Shown one piece after another: positions 45,597 to 54,615 of a stretch of DNA of 64,000 nt (position 1 is the stretch's first letter; the number at the start of each line of letters is the position of its first letter). The stretch spans positions 12,468 to 76,467 of the forward strand of contig VSOZ01000017.1 in the NCBI GenBank assembly GCA_009775095.1. Reading direction: 5' to 3'. Source of the stretch: Muribaculum sp. (GTDB taxonomy: Bacteria > Bacteroidota > Bacteroidia > Bacteroidales > Muribaculaceae). A model generated the notes under the pieces. That model saw nothing but the letters and a program-made list of their open reading frames with translations. It was not told the origin of the DNA and did not search any database. Position numbers and translations under genes: made by a program.

Positions 45597-46847
45597 TTAT
45601 GCTACCGGATCGAAGCCGAGGGACTTGATTTTCTCGATGACAGCGGCGGGGTCGTGGTCGCCCTCTACGTAGGCTATGCCGGCGGGTAAGTCGACAGCCA
45701 CCGATGTCACTCCGGGTATAAGAGCGAGGTTCTTTTCGACGGAGGCTTTGCAGTGGGCACAGCTCATGCCCTTGATGCGATATTCTTTGTTCATATTTGT
45801 TATTGTTTGATGTTTATTATTATACCATTTCTGTATAAGTGCAATGACAAGCAGCCCTGCAAGTATGACGGAGCAGACGGTGTCAAACCATGATGCGTCG
45901 ATATGGCAGGCTCCGTGGGGCATGGCGGCGAGAGGACTCATAAACCAATCGCGTGGCAGCAGATAGTCGATAGCCAGTCCGAAGGCTATGGCTCCCGCTA
46001 CAATCGAAGCGATGTACAAAGCGGCACTACGGCGCCCCATTGTACGCGATATGACGGCAACCGAGGCGAAATTGGCGGCTGGACCGGCCATCAGCAACAC
46101 CAGCGCCGTCCCGGGCGACAGACCCTTCATCATCAGTGACAAAGCTATAGGTATGGATCCCGTAGCACAAACATACATAGGCACCGCTACAACCACAACC
46201 GCCAACATAGCCAATAACGGACGGTCGCCAAGCGACACGAAGAAATCGGCAGGAACAAGTACGGTTATAAGGGCGGCAATGACAAGCCCGAGAACGAGCC
46301 ATTTGCCTATGCTCTGCACCATCTGCACAAAGCCGTAGTACAATGCTTCCTTCATCTTGTCGGCAAATCGTGCAGACTGCGGCTCCGTATCGGCTCTGTT
46401 ATCGACGATAGGACAAGCCCCATCCGCGTCAGCAAGGTCGCGCCTCTCCGATACACCGACCAGACATCCTCCGACAGCTGCGGTGACAAGTGCCGCAACG
46501 GGGCGAACCACAGCAAAGGCAGGTCCGAGTAGCGAGTAAGTGGCCGCAATACTGTCAACACCGGTCTGGGGCGTCGATATTAAAAACGATGCAGAAGCCG
46601 CACGCGAGGCACCGTTACGCCTCATGGCCACAGCAGTAGGAAGCACTCCGCACGAGCAGAGCGGAAGCGGCACCCCTATCATGGCCGCTTTAACCACCGC
46701 ACGCCAATCATGACCCGACAGATGACGGCTCATAACTCGCGCCGGCACGAAAGCATGGAGCAGTCCGGCAATGAAAAGGCCCAACAGTATGTAAGGCGAC
46801 ATCTCATTCAACATGTTTATAAAAGCGTTGAATATTTCCATCGGCAA
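45597..46847 (-). CDS. SO_0444-type Cu/Zn efflux permease with C-terminal HMA domain
   Basis: A 416-residue protein: an 8-10-TM permease of the DUF318/ArsP-like group (residues 1-345) fused to a heavy-metal-associated domain (about 350-416). The permease has the family's CSCGVLPTAVAMRRNGASRAA segment with its Cys pair, and a central loop rich in Asp. The HMA domain carries the metal ligands GMSCAHCKAS. It is predicted to export Cu, Zn or another soft metal. A gene 84 nt upstream encodes an AraC protein that itself starts with an HMA-like domain, so metal-controlled expression is likely. Confidence 0.88.
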   Translation of the reverse strand: MPMEIFNAFINMLNEMSPYILLGLFIAGLLHAFVPARVMSRHLSGHDWRAVVKAAMIGVPLPLCSCGVLPTAVAMRRNGASRAASASFLISTPQTGVDSIAATYSLLGPAFAVVRPVAALVTAAVGGCLVGVSERRDLADADGACPIVDNRADTEPQSARFADKMKEALYYGFVQMVQSIGKWLVLGLVIAALITVLVPADFFVSLGDRPLLAMLAVVVVAVPMYVCATGSIPIALSLMMKGLSPGTALVLLMAGPAANFASVAVISRTMGRRSAALYIASIVAGAIAFGLAIDYLLPRDWFMSPLAAMPHGACHIDASWFDTVCSVILAGLLVIALIQKWYNNKHQTITNMNKEYRIKGMSCAHCKASVEKNLALIPGVTSVAVDLPAGIAYVEGDHDPAAVIEKIKSLGFDPVA

Positions 46848-46870
46848 TAGAATTATATTTACTTATGATG

Positions 46871-46901
46871 CAAAATTACCACATACAAGACACGTGTATG
46901 T
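46871..46901 (-). promoter_or_regulatory. Permease promoter with an inverted repeat
   Basis: On the minus strand TAATTTTG (46878-46871) is the -7 box, 24 nt before the start codon. Immediately upstream, ACATAC (46881-46886) and GTATGT (46896-46901) form an inverted repeat around CACGTG, placed between the -7 and -33 regions. Confidence 0.6.
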
Positions 46902-46931
46902 TACACAATTTGTCAAATATGTTGCATCATG

Positions 46932-47483
46932 CTATACCTTGTCAAGGGGGCGACGCCGTCCGCCGGTGCGGTACTGCGTGACAGTCATACCCGTAACAGC
47001 ACGGAATTGCCGTGACAGGTGAGCCACACTTGAGTATCCTGTACGATAGGCTATCTCTGAAGCGGTAAAGCGCCCGTAGTCAAGAAGTTCTTTGACATAT
47101 TCGATCTTCTGACTGATAAAATAGTTTTCTATAGTACGGCCCTCGACTGCGACAAATGCGCTACCGAGAGTACGATAATCGATACCTGTATGCTCCTCGA
47201 GCCATGCCGACAGCTTCAATCTTGTGCCGGACTCGGAACGGACAAGGCCAATGAGCAGAGTCTTTACTTTCTGGGCCGTCAGTTTAGCCTCGTCTTCAAT
47301 AAGGCCAAATCCGAGACGCCGAAGCTCGCCGGCCACGCCCTCCAATGCTTCATCGTCAAGGAACTCCGCAATATCGGCACTGCCGAGTGCCACATTTACA
47401 ACAGTGTAGCCAAGCCGCCGCAACAGACTGTCCACTACCATAATGCAGCGGTCACACACCATATTTTCGATATTTAGCGTCAT
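46932..47483 (-). CDS. AraC-family regulator with N-terminal HMA-like domain
   Basis: A 183-residue protein. The first 65 residues form a ferredoxin-like HMA fold with the metal-binding motif MVCDRC and a closing 'ELRRLGFGLIED'. Residues about 80-175 are the double helix-turn-helix AraC DNA-binding domain ('FTASEIAYRTGYSSVAHLSRQF', 'GMTVTQYR'). The design suggests direct metal sensing by Cys10 and Cys13. It lies upstream of the HMA-tailed permease in the same direction. A minus-strand TAGTTTTG at 47498-47491 lies only 7 nt from its start. Confidence 0.88.
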   Translation of the reverse strand: MTLNIENMVCDRCIMVVDSLLRRLGYTVVNVALGSADIAEFLDDEALEGVAGELRRLGFGLIEDEAKLTAQKVKTLLIGLVRSESGTRLKLSAWLEEHTGIDYRTLGSAFVAVEGRTIENYFISQKIEYVKELLDYGRFTASEIAYRTGYSSVAHLSRQFRAVTGMTVTQYRTGGRRRPLDKV

Positions 47484-47567
47484 AATTGTACAAAACTACA
47501 CATTTTTAATGAACAATAAGGGCCATATGGTCCGTTTTATAGCAAACAACTATTTATTGACTCTGCA

Positions 47568-49040
47568 ATGACAACACAGACTACACTATTCAGTCCGCGC
47601 AACCTCAGCCTGATGATGGATCTTTATGAACTGACCATGGCCAACGGCTACTTCACAGCCGGCATCAAAGACACTCGGGCGGTGTTTGATCTTTTTTATC
47701 GTTCCAATCCGGACGACGGAGGTTTTGCCATATTTGCCGGGCTTGAGCAGGCTCTTGATTATATAGAGCATATACACTTTGACCGCGATGACATAGAATA
47801 TCTGCGGTCGCTCGGACTTTTCTCCGCCGAATTTCTCGACTATCTTGCTACATTCCGCTTCACAGGCGATATATATGCCATTGACGAGGGCACGGTAGTG
47901 TATCCAAACGAACCGCTTGTTACTGTTGTGGCTCCGCTTATCGAAGCGCAGATAATAGAGACTGCCATGTTGTCGCAGATCAATCATCAGTCGCTCATAG
48001 CCACGAAAGCCAACCGCATAGTACGGGCCGCTCAGGGCCGCATGGTGTCAGACATGGGAGCCCGACGCGCCCACAATGCCGACGCGGCCGTATATGGAGC
48101 CCGCGCAGCCTACATAGGCGGGGTGGAGACCACGGCTACCCTGCTTGCCGGCAAAATGTTCGGCATACCTGTTACGGGTACCATGGCCCACAGCTGGATC
48201 ATGTCATTTGCGAGCGAGTATGAGGCGTTTAAGATCTATGCGCAGGTATACGGCAGCAATTCAGTATTTCTTGTCGACACATACAACACCCTGAAGTCGG
48301 GACTGCCCAATGCCATAAAAGTGGCTCACGACATACTGCTACCGGCAGGTCATAAACTTAAAGGCATACGTATCGACTCGGGCGACATAGCCTATCTGTC
48401 AAAGGAAGCCCGCCGCATGCTTGACGAGGCCGGCCTTGAAGACTGCAGTATCATAGCATCAAACAGCCTTGACGAGTTCACCATAAGGTCGATTATATCG
48501 CAGGGTGGATGTGTGGATATTTTCGGTGTGGGAGAACGGCTTATCACATCCAAAAGCGACTCCACATTTGGAGGAGTATACAAGTTGACCGCACTTGAAG
48601 ATAACGGGCGATGGATACCTAAGATAAAGGTGTCGGACAATGTGGTAAAAATCACCAACCCCGGGCGTAAGGATCTTTACAGAGTCTATGACGCCGACGG
48701 CAAGAGCATAGCAGAACTGATAGCCGACCATGGCGAACCGGTAAACGGTGCGGTGCCGGAGCTTGTAAGCGCCGATCGCCCGTGGCAGACCCTCGACTTC
48801 TTGGGCTGCACTTTCAAGAAGCTGCAACATCAAGTGGTAGACGGCGGAAAACGCATGTCGCAACCGCTTCCGTTATCACAACTGCAGGACTATGTCAGAG
48901 AACAAATAATACGTGAAGTGCGCGAAGAGGAGCAACGCCTCGACAACCCCGACATCCACACCCTTGCCATGACCTCCGGTTACTATAACCGAAAACTGAC
49001 CTTACTTAAAGAAGCCGAGGCCGGCCTCGGCGCGGAATGA
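47568..49040 (+). CDS. pncB: Nicotinate phosphoribosyltransferase
   Basis: A 490-residue NAPRTase for NAD salvage: nicotinate + PRPP + ATP to nicotinate mononucleotide. Family segments seen are the opening LMMDLYELTMANGYF, 'DMGARRAHNADAA', the phosphorylatable-His region GTMAHSWIM, 'RIDSGDIAYLS' and 'FGVGERLITS'. The length is normal for the long clade. It is divergent from the HMA-AraC gene with an 84-bp gap. Confidence 0.95.
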   Translation: MTTQTTLFSPRNLSLMMDLYELTMANGYFTAGIKDTRAVFDLFYRSNPDDGGFAIFAGLEQALDYIEHIHFDRDDIEYLRSLGLFSAEFLDYLATFRFTGDIYAIDEGTVVYPNEPLVTVVAPLIEAQIIETAMLSQINHQSLIATKANRIVRAAQGRMVSDMGARRAHNADAAVYGARAAYIGGVETTATLLAGKMFGIPVTGTMAHSWIMSFASEYEAFKIYAQVYGSNSVFLVDTYNTLKSGLPNAIKVAHDILLPAGHKLKGIRIDSGDIAYLSKEARRMLDEAGLEDCSIIASNSLDEFTIRSIISQGGCVDIFGVGERLITSKSDSTFGGVYKLTALEDNGRWIPKIKVSDNVVKITNPGRKDLYRVYDADGKSIAELIADHGEPVNGAVPELVSADRPWQTLDFLGCTFKKLQHQVVDGGKRMSQPLPLSQLQDYVREQIIREVREEEQRLDNPDIHTLAMTSGYYNRKLTLLKEAEAGLGAE

Positions 49041-49110
49041 TGTCAAAAATAAGACGTAGCCTAATCAGAATTCAAGTTAAAGTATATTGTCGCTAAATAG
49101 GCGGCAATCT

Positions 49111-50478
49111 TCAAGCAAATAAGGTTCTGAAAGCCTCTTCGACTTTGGCAACCTCCACGATTTTGATTTTGAGGCGCGAGGTGTCGAAGCCTTTGGTGTT
49201 GTTGCGCGGTATGAGTATGGTGGAGAAACCGAGCTTTTCGGCTTCGAGTATGCGCTGCTCAACACGTGTCACAGGCCTTATCTCGCCCGACAACCCTACT
49301 TCACCCGACATACACACGTCGCGTGGCACCGCCATATCGACATTGGATGACAATATCGAGCATATGACACTCAGATCAAGGGCCGGGTCGTTGACCTTAA
49401 GGCCACCCGCGATATTAAGAAATACGTCTTTCTGAGCGAGTTTGAAGCCTACACGCTTTTCAAGCACTGCGAGCAGCATGTTCATGCGTTTGGCATCGAA
49501 GCCCGTCACAGAACGCTGGGGAGTACCGTAGGCCGCAGTCGACACAAGCGCCTGAGTCTCGATAAGGAAAGGACGTATGCCTTCAAGCGTCACACCGATA
49601 GAAATTCCCGACAACTCCGCGTCATCGCTCTGCGACAAAAGCAGCTCGGAGGGGTTGGATACCTCACGGAGCCCTCGCTGCACCATCTCATATATACCCA
49701 GTTCGGATGTTGAGCCGAAACGGTTCTTTATGGAGCGCAATATGCGGTACATGTAGTGGCGGTCGCCCTCAAACTGCAGTACGGCGTCTACAATATGTTC
49801 AAGCACCTTCGGACCGGCTATGGAGCCCTCTTTGTTTATGTGGCCTACAAGAATGACCGGAGTGCCCGAGGACTTGGCGTAGCGCAACAGTTGCGCCGCA
49901 CACTCCCTGACCTGACTCACACTGCCCGACGACGACTCGATGGCGTCAGAAGCGATAGTTTGAATCGAGTCTACCACAAGTATCTCGGGCTTCAGTTTGT
50001 CGACATGGCTCATTATCGACTCGAGCGAGGTGTCGCACACGATGAAACAGTTGTCGCTCAGACGACCTATGCGGTCGGCCCTCATCTTCAGCTGGGCCGC
50101 GCTCTCCTCGCCGGAGACATAGAGTATGCGCTTGCCGCGTATCGACAGTATATTCTGCAAAACGAGGGTCGACTTGCCTATGCCCGGCTCGCCGCCGATA
50201 AGCACGATAGAGCCGGCCACAAGTCCCCCGCCGAGTACGCGGTTGAGCTCCTCGCTGGGCATGTGGATGCGGGTCTCGGTCTCCGTGACGATACCCGATA
50301 TGGGCATGGGCACATTATCACGGGCGGGATCAAATGTCGAGGACTTGCTCTTGCCCGAGGCTACGCGCTCCTCGACCATAGTGTTCCACTCACCGCAACC
50401 GGGACAACGCCCCACCCACTTTGACGATTCATTGCCGCAATTGCTGCATAACCAAATCGATTTTACCTGTTTTGCCAT
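49111..50478 (-). CDS. radA: DNA repair protein RadA/Sms
   Basis: A 455-residue RadA. An N-terminal zinc finger uses Cys11, Cys14, Cys25 and Cys28. Walker A is GGEPGIGKST (about 92-101), the RadA-specific motif KNRFGS is in the middle, and a Lon-protease-like domain closes the protein ('DVCMSGEVGLSGEIRPV'). RadA drives branch migration in recombination and repair. It follows the trmH-type gene by 7 nt, as the last gene of dsbD-trmH-radA. Confidence 0.95.
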   Translation of the reverse strand: MAKQVKSIWLCSNCGNESSKWVGRCPGCGEWNTMVEERVASGKSKSSTFDPARDNVPMPISGIVTETETRIHMPSEELNRVLGGGLVAGSIVLIGGEPGIGKSTLVLQNILSIRGKRILYVSGEESAAQLKMRADRIGRLSDNCFIVCDTSLESIMSHVDKLKPEILVVDSIQTIASDAIESSSGSVSQVRECAAQLLRYAKSSGTPVILVGHINKEGSIAGPKVLEHIVDAVLQFEGDRHYMYRILRSIKNRFGSTSELGIYEMVQRGLREVSNPSELLLSQSDDAELSGISIGVTLEGIRPFLIETQALVSTAAYGTPQRSVTGFDAKRMNMLLAVLEKRVGFKLAQKDVFLNIAGGLKVNDPALDLSVICSILSSNVDMAVPRDVCMSGEVGLSGEIRPVTRVEQRILEAEKLGFSTILIPRNNTKGFDTSRLKIKIVEVAKVEEAFRTLFA

Positions 50479-50485
50479 ATTTTTT

Positions 50486-51250
50486 TCAAGATAATTGGCG
50501 ACGGCGAAACTCCGCTACGGTTATGGCGGTAGCCGTGCCGACGTTGAGCGACTCGCTCGTGGGGCGCGATGCGGGAAACGACGGTATGTAGAGCCGCCGG
50601 TCGACATATCGGGCTACGTCATCCGATATGCCCCGCCCCTCATTGCCCATGACAATGATGCCGGAGTCGCCGAGCGACGAAGAGTATATGTCGTCGCCGT
50701 CAAGAAACGTACCGTAGACCGGCTGACCGCATCCGGCCAAGAACTCCGGGAGATCGACGTAAACCGCCTTGACCCGCGATATGGCACCCATTGTGGCCTG
50801 TACCACCTTCGGATTGAAGCAGTCGACGGTGTCATGCGAGCAGATTATAGTATCGATGCCGAACCAGTCGGCCACACGCATCACAGTGCCGAGGTTGCCG
50901 GGGTCCTGAAGTCGGTCCAGAGCTATGACAAGGCGTCCGGCGATATCAGCCGGAATTATATCATAAATCGGGCGCTCGTAGACGGCTATGACCTGCGGAG
51001 GCGTCGACAGATGGCTCATGCGCTCCAGATCGGCGCGCTTGACAACGGTGATTTCGGCAGACCGTCCGAGGTCATGTCCATGCGCTTCAGCCCAAGCGGC
51101 GGTAGCAAATATCCACCGATAGGTAAAATCGCCGACAGTGTCGAGCACACACTTAGTGCCCTCGGCGACAAACAGCCCCTCGGCAGCCCTTACCCGCGGG
51201 TCATCGAGCGACGCCACGAGTTTGCGCACACGGTTGGTGAGCTCCTCCAT
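50486..51250 (-). CDS. TrmH/SpoU family RNA methyltransferase
   Basis: A 254-residue SPOUT methyltransferase that puts a 2'-O-methyl group on rRNA or tRNA. An N-terminal substrate-binding domain (about 1-95) has 'FVAEGTKCVLD'. The SPOUT domain carries the knot motifs ALDRLQDPGNLGTVMRVADW, IIVMGNEGRGIS and the final 'SLNVGTATAITVAEF'. The target nucleotide is unknown; RlmB- or TrmH-like roles are both possible. Its start codon directly follows the dsbD stop. Confidence 0.9.
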   Translation of the reverse strand: MEELTNRVRKLVASLDDPRVRAAEGLFVAEGTKCVLDTVGDFTYRWIFATAAWAEAHGHDLGRSAEITVVKRADLERMSHLSTPPQVIAVYERPIYDIIPADIAGRLVIALDRLQDPGNLGTVMRVADWFGIDTIICSHDTVDCFNPKVVQATMGAISRVKAVYVDLPEFLAGCGQPVYGTFLDGDDIYSSSLGDSGIIVMGNEGRGISDDVARYVDRRLYIPSFPASRPTSESLNVGTATAITVAEFRRRQLS

Positions 51251-53242
51251 CTACTTGGTAAAATTCTTAATTCCCGTTTCAAGAAACTCCGTGAAACGCG
51301 GAATATTTTCATCATATGAGAATGGTCCTGACAGAAGTCGGCCCGCGGGGTCAAGCACCACATAATAGGGCTGAGCGTTTGCTTGGAATTTGTAGCGCTG
51401 AAGATAGCTCCAACGGTCGCCGTAAGTTTCAAGCACCACTTTCTTGCCATTTTCGGTTACGGTCTCCGGTGCGGGGAGTTTTTTCTTCTCGTCGACCATC
51501 AGTTTTATAACTACAAAATTGTCTTCAATCATAGTCCTTACATCGGGATTGTCAAGGACAGCACCCTCCATCTTGCGGCAGTTGACACAACCGTAGCCCG
51601 AGAAGTCAATAAATACCGGCTTGCCCTCGGCGGCCGCCGCCTTCATGCCCTCTTCGTAGTCGTCGTACTCCTTGAACACCCCGCCGTAAAGGTTAAAATC
51701 CTGAGTATAGAGCGGAGGCACAAACGCGCTCACACCCTTGAGGGGAGCACCCCACAGTCCGGGCACAAGGTACACGGCAAACGACAGCGATATCATCGAA
51801 AGGAAGAAGCGGAAAGTACCTATGCTTCCGTTGGCAGGTCCGTAATGCGAGAAATTGAACTTGCCGAGAAGATAAAGCCCGAGCATCGTAAAAATAACAA
51901 TCCACAACGCGAGGAACACCTCTCGGTCAAGGATGTGCCATCCATAAGCCAGATCCGCCACCGACAGGAACTTCAACGACAAAGCCAGCTCTATAAAGCC
52001 GAGCACGACCTTGACGGTGTTCATCCATCCGCCCGACTTCGGCGCGCTCTGCAACCATGAGGGGAACATGGCAAACAGACAGAACGGTATGGCGAGGGCA
52101 AACGAGAAGCCGAACATGCCCACGGCCGGGCCAAACTTATCGCCCGTGCTTGCCGCCTCGACCAGCAGTGTGCCGATGATAGGACCGGTGCAGGAGAAAG
52201 ACACCAGCGTAAGGGTAAAGGCCATAAAGAATATGCTCAGTAGGCCCGTAGTACGCTCGGCTGTGCTGTCCATCTTGTTGGCCCACGACGAGGGCAGTTT
52301 GATGTCAAACGCTCCGAAGAACGATATGGCAAACACCACGAGCAGCAGGAAGAAAATTATGTTGCACACAGCGCTCGTAGACAATGCATTAAGCGAACTT
52401 GCCCCGAACAGAGCGGTGATGAGCAGTCCTAACAGCAAATATATGGCTATGATAGAGATACCGTATATGAAGGCGTCGGCTACCGAGCGGGCTCTCGACT
52501 TGCCTTTCTTGAGGAAAAAGCTTACGGTAAGCGGTATCATAGGCCAGACACAAGGAGTGAGCAATGCCACGAAACCGCCGATAAAGCAAGTTATGAATAT
52601 GTACCACAACGAAGTGGTGTCAGTATTTTCAGCCTTTTCAGTACCGGAGAAGTCCACCGGATCCCATATGCCGGCATCGGTATCGGCCTCTTTATCCGCA
52701 ACGTTGGCAAACGGTTTTTCGACAAGAGCGGCGGAAGCCGTATCGGCCACCGTCTCGGAAACATCGGCAGACACGCCCTTTGCAGAGCCGGTAAACTCAA
52801 ACGTTTCTTTCTGCGGAGGAATGCAATTCTGGTCGTTGCACGCCGAGAACCGTATGGTACCGGCCACGTCATACTTACCGGAAGTGGCAACAAACGCCTG
52901 CTTGATAACTACCCGATCGGTCCACCAGCTGAGATTGGCGCCGAACATCTCGTCAAACTGCTTGTGCGACGCTTTGTCGGCCGTCAGTTTACCTTCGAGA
53001 GTCACGCCTTCGAGTTTGCTCCAGTCGACCGACAGCGGCGTAGGCCCTATGTCGGGATCCACCTCATGGCTATACATGTGCCATCCGGCATCAATGTCGG
53101 CTGTCATGGCGATTTCGCCCTTGTTTCCATCGGTCATGTCAAGCGCTACGGTCCATTTGACCGGGTTTACAAACTGCGCGTTCAGCCCCGAAAACGAGGC
53201 CATCAGCATTATAATCAAAATATTAAAAATGCGTTTTCCCAT
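51251..53242 (-). CDS. DsbD-type thiol:disulfide interchange protein
   Basis: A 663-residue protein from the ATG at 53242, chosen because the promoter lies at 53276-53283, downstream of the longer frame start. A signal peptide (GKRIFNILIIMLMASFSG) leads to a DsbD-alpha-like immunoglobulin domain (about 25-150, with CNDQNCIPP), an Ala/Asp-rich linker, eight TMs of the CcdA/DsbD type with Cys in 'LTPCVWPMIPLT' and 'SFSCTGPIIGTLL', and a C-terminal thioredoxin domain with GCVNCRKME. It moves reductant from the cytoplasm to the periplasm. It is the first gene of the operon. Confidence 0.92.
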   Translation of the reverse strand: MGKRIFNILIIMLMASFSGLNAQFVNPVKWTVALDMTDGNKGEIAMTADIDAGWHMYSHEVDPDIGPTPLSVDWSKLEGVTLEGKLTADKASHKQFDEMFGANLSWWTDRVVIKQAFVATSGKYDVAGTIRFSACNDQNCIPPQKETFEFTGSAKGVSADVSETVADTASAALVEKPFANVADKEADTDAGIWDPVDFSGTEKAENTDTTSLWYIFITCFIGGFVALLTPCVWPMIPLTVSFFLKKGKSRARSVADAFIYGISIIAIYLLLGLLITALFGASSLNALSTSAVCNIIFFLLLVVFAISFFGAFDIKLPSSWANKMDSTAERTTGLLSIFFMAFTLTLVSFSCTGPIIGTLLVEAASTGDKFGPAVGMFGFSFALAIPFCLFAMFPSWLQSAPKSGGWMNTVKVVLGFIELALSLKFLSVADLAYGWHILDREVFLALWIVIFTMLGLYLLGKFNFSHYGPANGSIGTFRFFLSMISLSFAVYLVPGLWGAPLKGVSAFVPPLYTQDFNLYGGVFKEYDDYEEGMKAAAAEGKPVFIDFSGYGCVNCRKMEGAVLDNPDVRTMIEDNFVVIKLMVDEKKKLPAPETVTENGKKVVLETYGDRWSYLQRYKFQANAQPYYVVLDPAGRLLSGPFSYDENIPRFTEFLETGIKNFTK

Positions 53243-53275
53243 CACTGAAAATACTATGATCATTAATTTAATATA

Positions 53276-53283
53276 CAAAGTTA
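53276..53283 (-). promoter_or_regulatory. -7 box of the dsbD-trmH-radA operon
   Basis: CAAAGTTA on the plus strand is TAACTTTG on the minus strand, 34 nt before the chosen dsbD start. Confidence 0.55.
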
Positions 53284-53436
53284 TGTCTTTTGCCACAAAT
53301 AGCCGCCATATTTCAAGATTTTTCACAACCGCCCGCACAAGACACCCAACTTATGTACGCGGATATTCTGCAGAAAGTCTTAAAAAGATACTGCAGTTCT
53401 GCGAGGCATAGCAAATATTCGATTTTACCGGCAGAG

Positions 53437-53540
53437 TCGTGTCGGCGACACGATATATGCAGAACCCCATGATTAGCGCAAAAGCGCGGTTCATGGGGTT
53501 ATAGACGCCTTAAACACAAGGGTTCGCGTCGGGGACGCGA
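53437..53540 (+). repeat. Triple-hairpin extragenic repeat, copy B
   Basis: Hairpin TCGTGTCG/CGACACGA (53437-53453), a spacer ATATATGCAG, the palindrome ACCCCATGA...TCATGGGGT (53464-53499) with inner GCGC...GCGC, then hairpin TCGCGTC/GACGCGA (53524-53540). It matches copy A read in the opposite direction. Confidence 0.8.
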
Positions 53541-53571
53541 GACATATCCAAATAGGCTCATGTGATATGTC

Positions 53572-53692
53572 GCCTGTCCCCGACAGGCATTTGACATTTG
53601 GATTTCGCCAACCCCACGAACCGCCCTCTGCGGTCACTGCGTGCCCTCCGCGGCTTATCGTGGGGTTAAGCACATTGAGTGTCTCCGACACT
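53572..53692 (-). repeat. Triple-hairpin extragenic repeat, copy C
   Basis: Hairpin GCCTGTC/GACAGGC (53572-53588), spacer TTTGACATTTGG, the palindrome AACCCCACGA...TCGTGGGGTT (53610-53667) with a longer inner part, then hairpin AGTGTC/GACACT (53678-53692). It is in the orientation of copy A and forms an inverted pair with copy B. Confidence 0.75.
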
Positions 53693-53973
53693 ATACGCCG
53701 CCGGCGGGCATCGGCCGAAGATCCGATAAAAGACGCGCTAAACTTTAACAAACCGGTTTTTGCATTGCCAATTTCTCTGCTGTTGTGCACTCTTGAGGGC
53801 TCATCAGCCCTCGCCACTCGGACAGCCCCTCACGATAGGAGTAAGAAAAATTGCAACGTTAATGTTGAATAGATTTTAGAATCTATTCAAAAAGGCATCA
53901 GGGCGGCTTGTCGCATCAGAGAAATCACCGCCATGTCGAGAAAAGATCGTAAGATGTGGTAATTATGCATGCT
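53693..53973. other. Intergenic stretch without a gene
   Basis: No gene is supported. It holds a GAATAGATT-TTAG-AATCTATTC hairpin (53867-53888). Codons at about 53930-53963 could belong to a lost gene, but nothing is recognisable. Confidence 0.5.
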
Positions 53974-54013
53974 CACTCCAAAAAAGCGGTCATCTGACCG
54001 CTTTTTTGGAGTG
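53974..54013. terminator. Perfect 40-nt palindrome, bidirectional terminator
   Basis: Two exact 19-nt arms (CACTCCAAAAAAGCGGTCA and its complement) with a 2-nt loop TC. Each strand ends with a run of T. It lies 74 nt beyond the end of the minus-strand gene at 54088. Confidence 0.85.
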
Positions 54014-54087
54014 GCATTTGATGGTTACAAACTTTTTATTCCAAGAATACTCCTAACCTACTTTTGTCGTATAGCGCACAAATTTGC

Positions 54088-54603
54088 TTAATTATTGGCG
54101 CACGTATTATCTTCTTCCTTGTAAGGAACTTTGCCCCCGGTAATACTATTTATATAATCAATGAATTTTTCGCCGGATGTAACATAGTCAGGAACAATAA
54201 GACCTAATTTTTGAATTTTAGGTAAAAGATGTTCTATCTCCTTATTCATCTTATCTGCTTTAGAATAGTTATATGGATCTGAATATATTGGATATAGTAC
54301 ATCAACCAACATTGTCAAGGCTGCCTTTTGAGCCTGTTCTTTTTCGCCAATTGCCACCAAATATGTCAGTTTAGGATTTGCATGCGTTATGTGCCGGCGT
54401 ATTTGTTCAACATCAGCAGTCATTTTCCACCAACGAATAAGAATAACTATAGAAAGGATGATATAAGCAATCATTACAATAAGCGTAAAGATTGCGAAGC
54501 CCGACATTTCATCATCTCGGTTATTCAAGCCGTAGTCATCATAGTATGCAAATACGCTAAGAGAGGATAAAAACGCGCAACATAGAACAACAAATTTCTT
54601 CAT
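54088..54603 (-). CDS. Hypothetical membrane protein
   Basis: A 171-residue protein with a signal peptide (about 1-19), a Tyr/Asp-rich short segment, one TM (FAIFTLIVMIAYIILSIVILI) and a cytoplasmic helical domain that includes 'EKEQAQKAALTMLVDVLYPIY'. No family is recognised. The region is more AT-rich than its housekeeping neighbours. It follows the gene at 54616 by 12 nt in the same direction. Confidence 0.65.
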   Translation of the reverse strand: MKKFVVLCCAFLSSLSVFAYYDDYGLNNRDDEMSGFAIFTLIVMIAYIILSIVILIRWWKMTADVEQIRRHITHANPKLTYLVAIGEKEQAQKAALTMLVDVLYPIYSDPYNYSKADKMNKEIEHLLPKIQKLGLIVPDYVTSGEKFIDYINSITGGKVPYKEEDNTCANN

Positions 54604-54615
54604 ATCGTTATTATT

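Noticed and set aside
52011..53411. A 466-codon open frame on the plus strand opposite dsbD
   Set aside because: It is antisense to a gene with clear DsbD motifs and has no recognisable domain; it reflects the codon bias of the real gene.
53437..53692. A CRISPR array
   Set aside because: The repeats are palindromic, few, inverted and unequally spaced; there are no spacers of constant length and no cas genes in the window.
53693..53973. A tRNA or other structured RNA
   Set aside because: Only one AT-rich hairpin is visible; no cloverleaf or known RNA motif could be traced.
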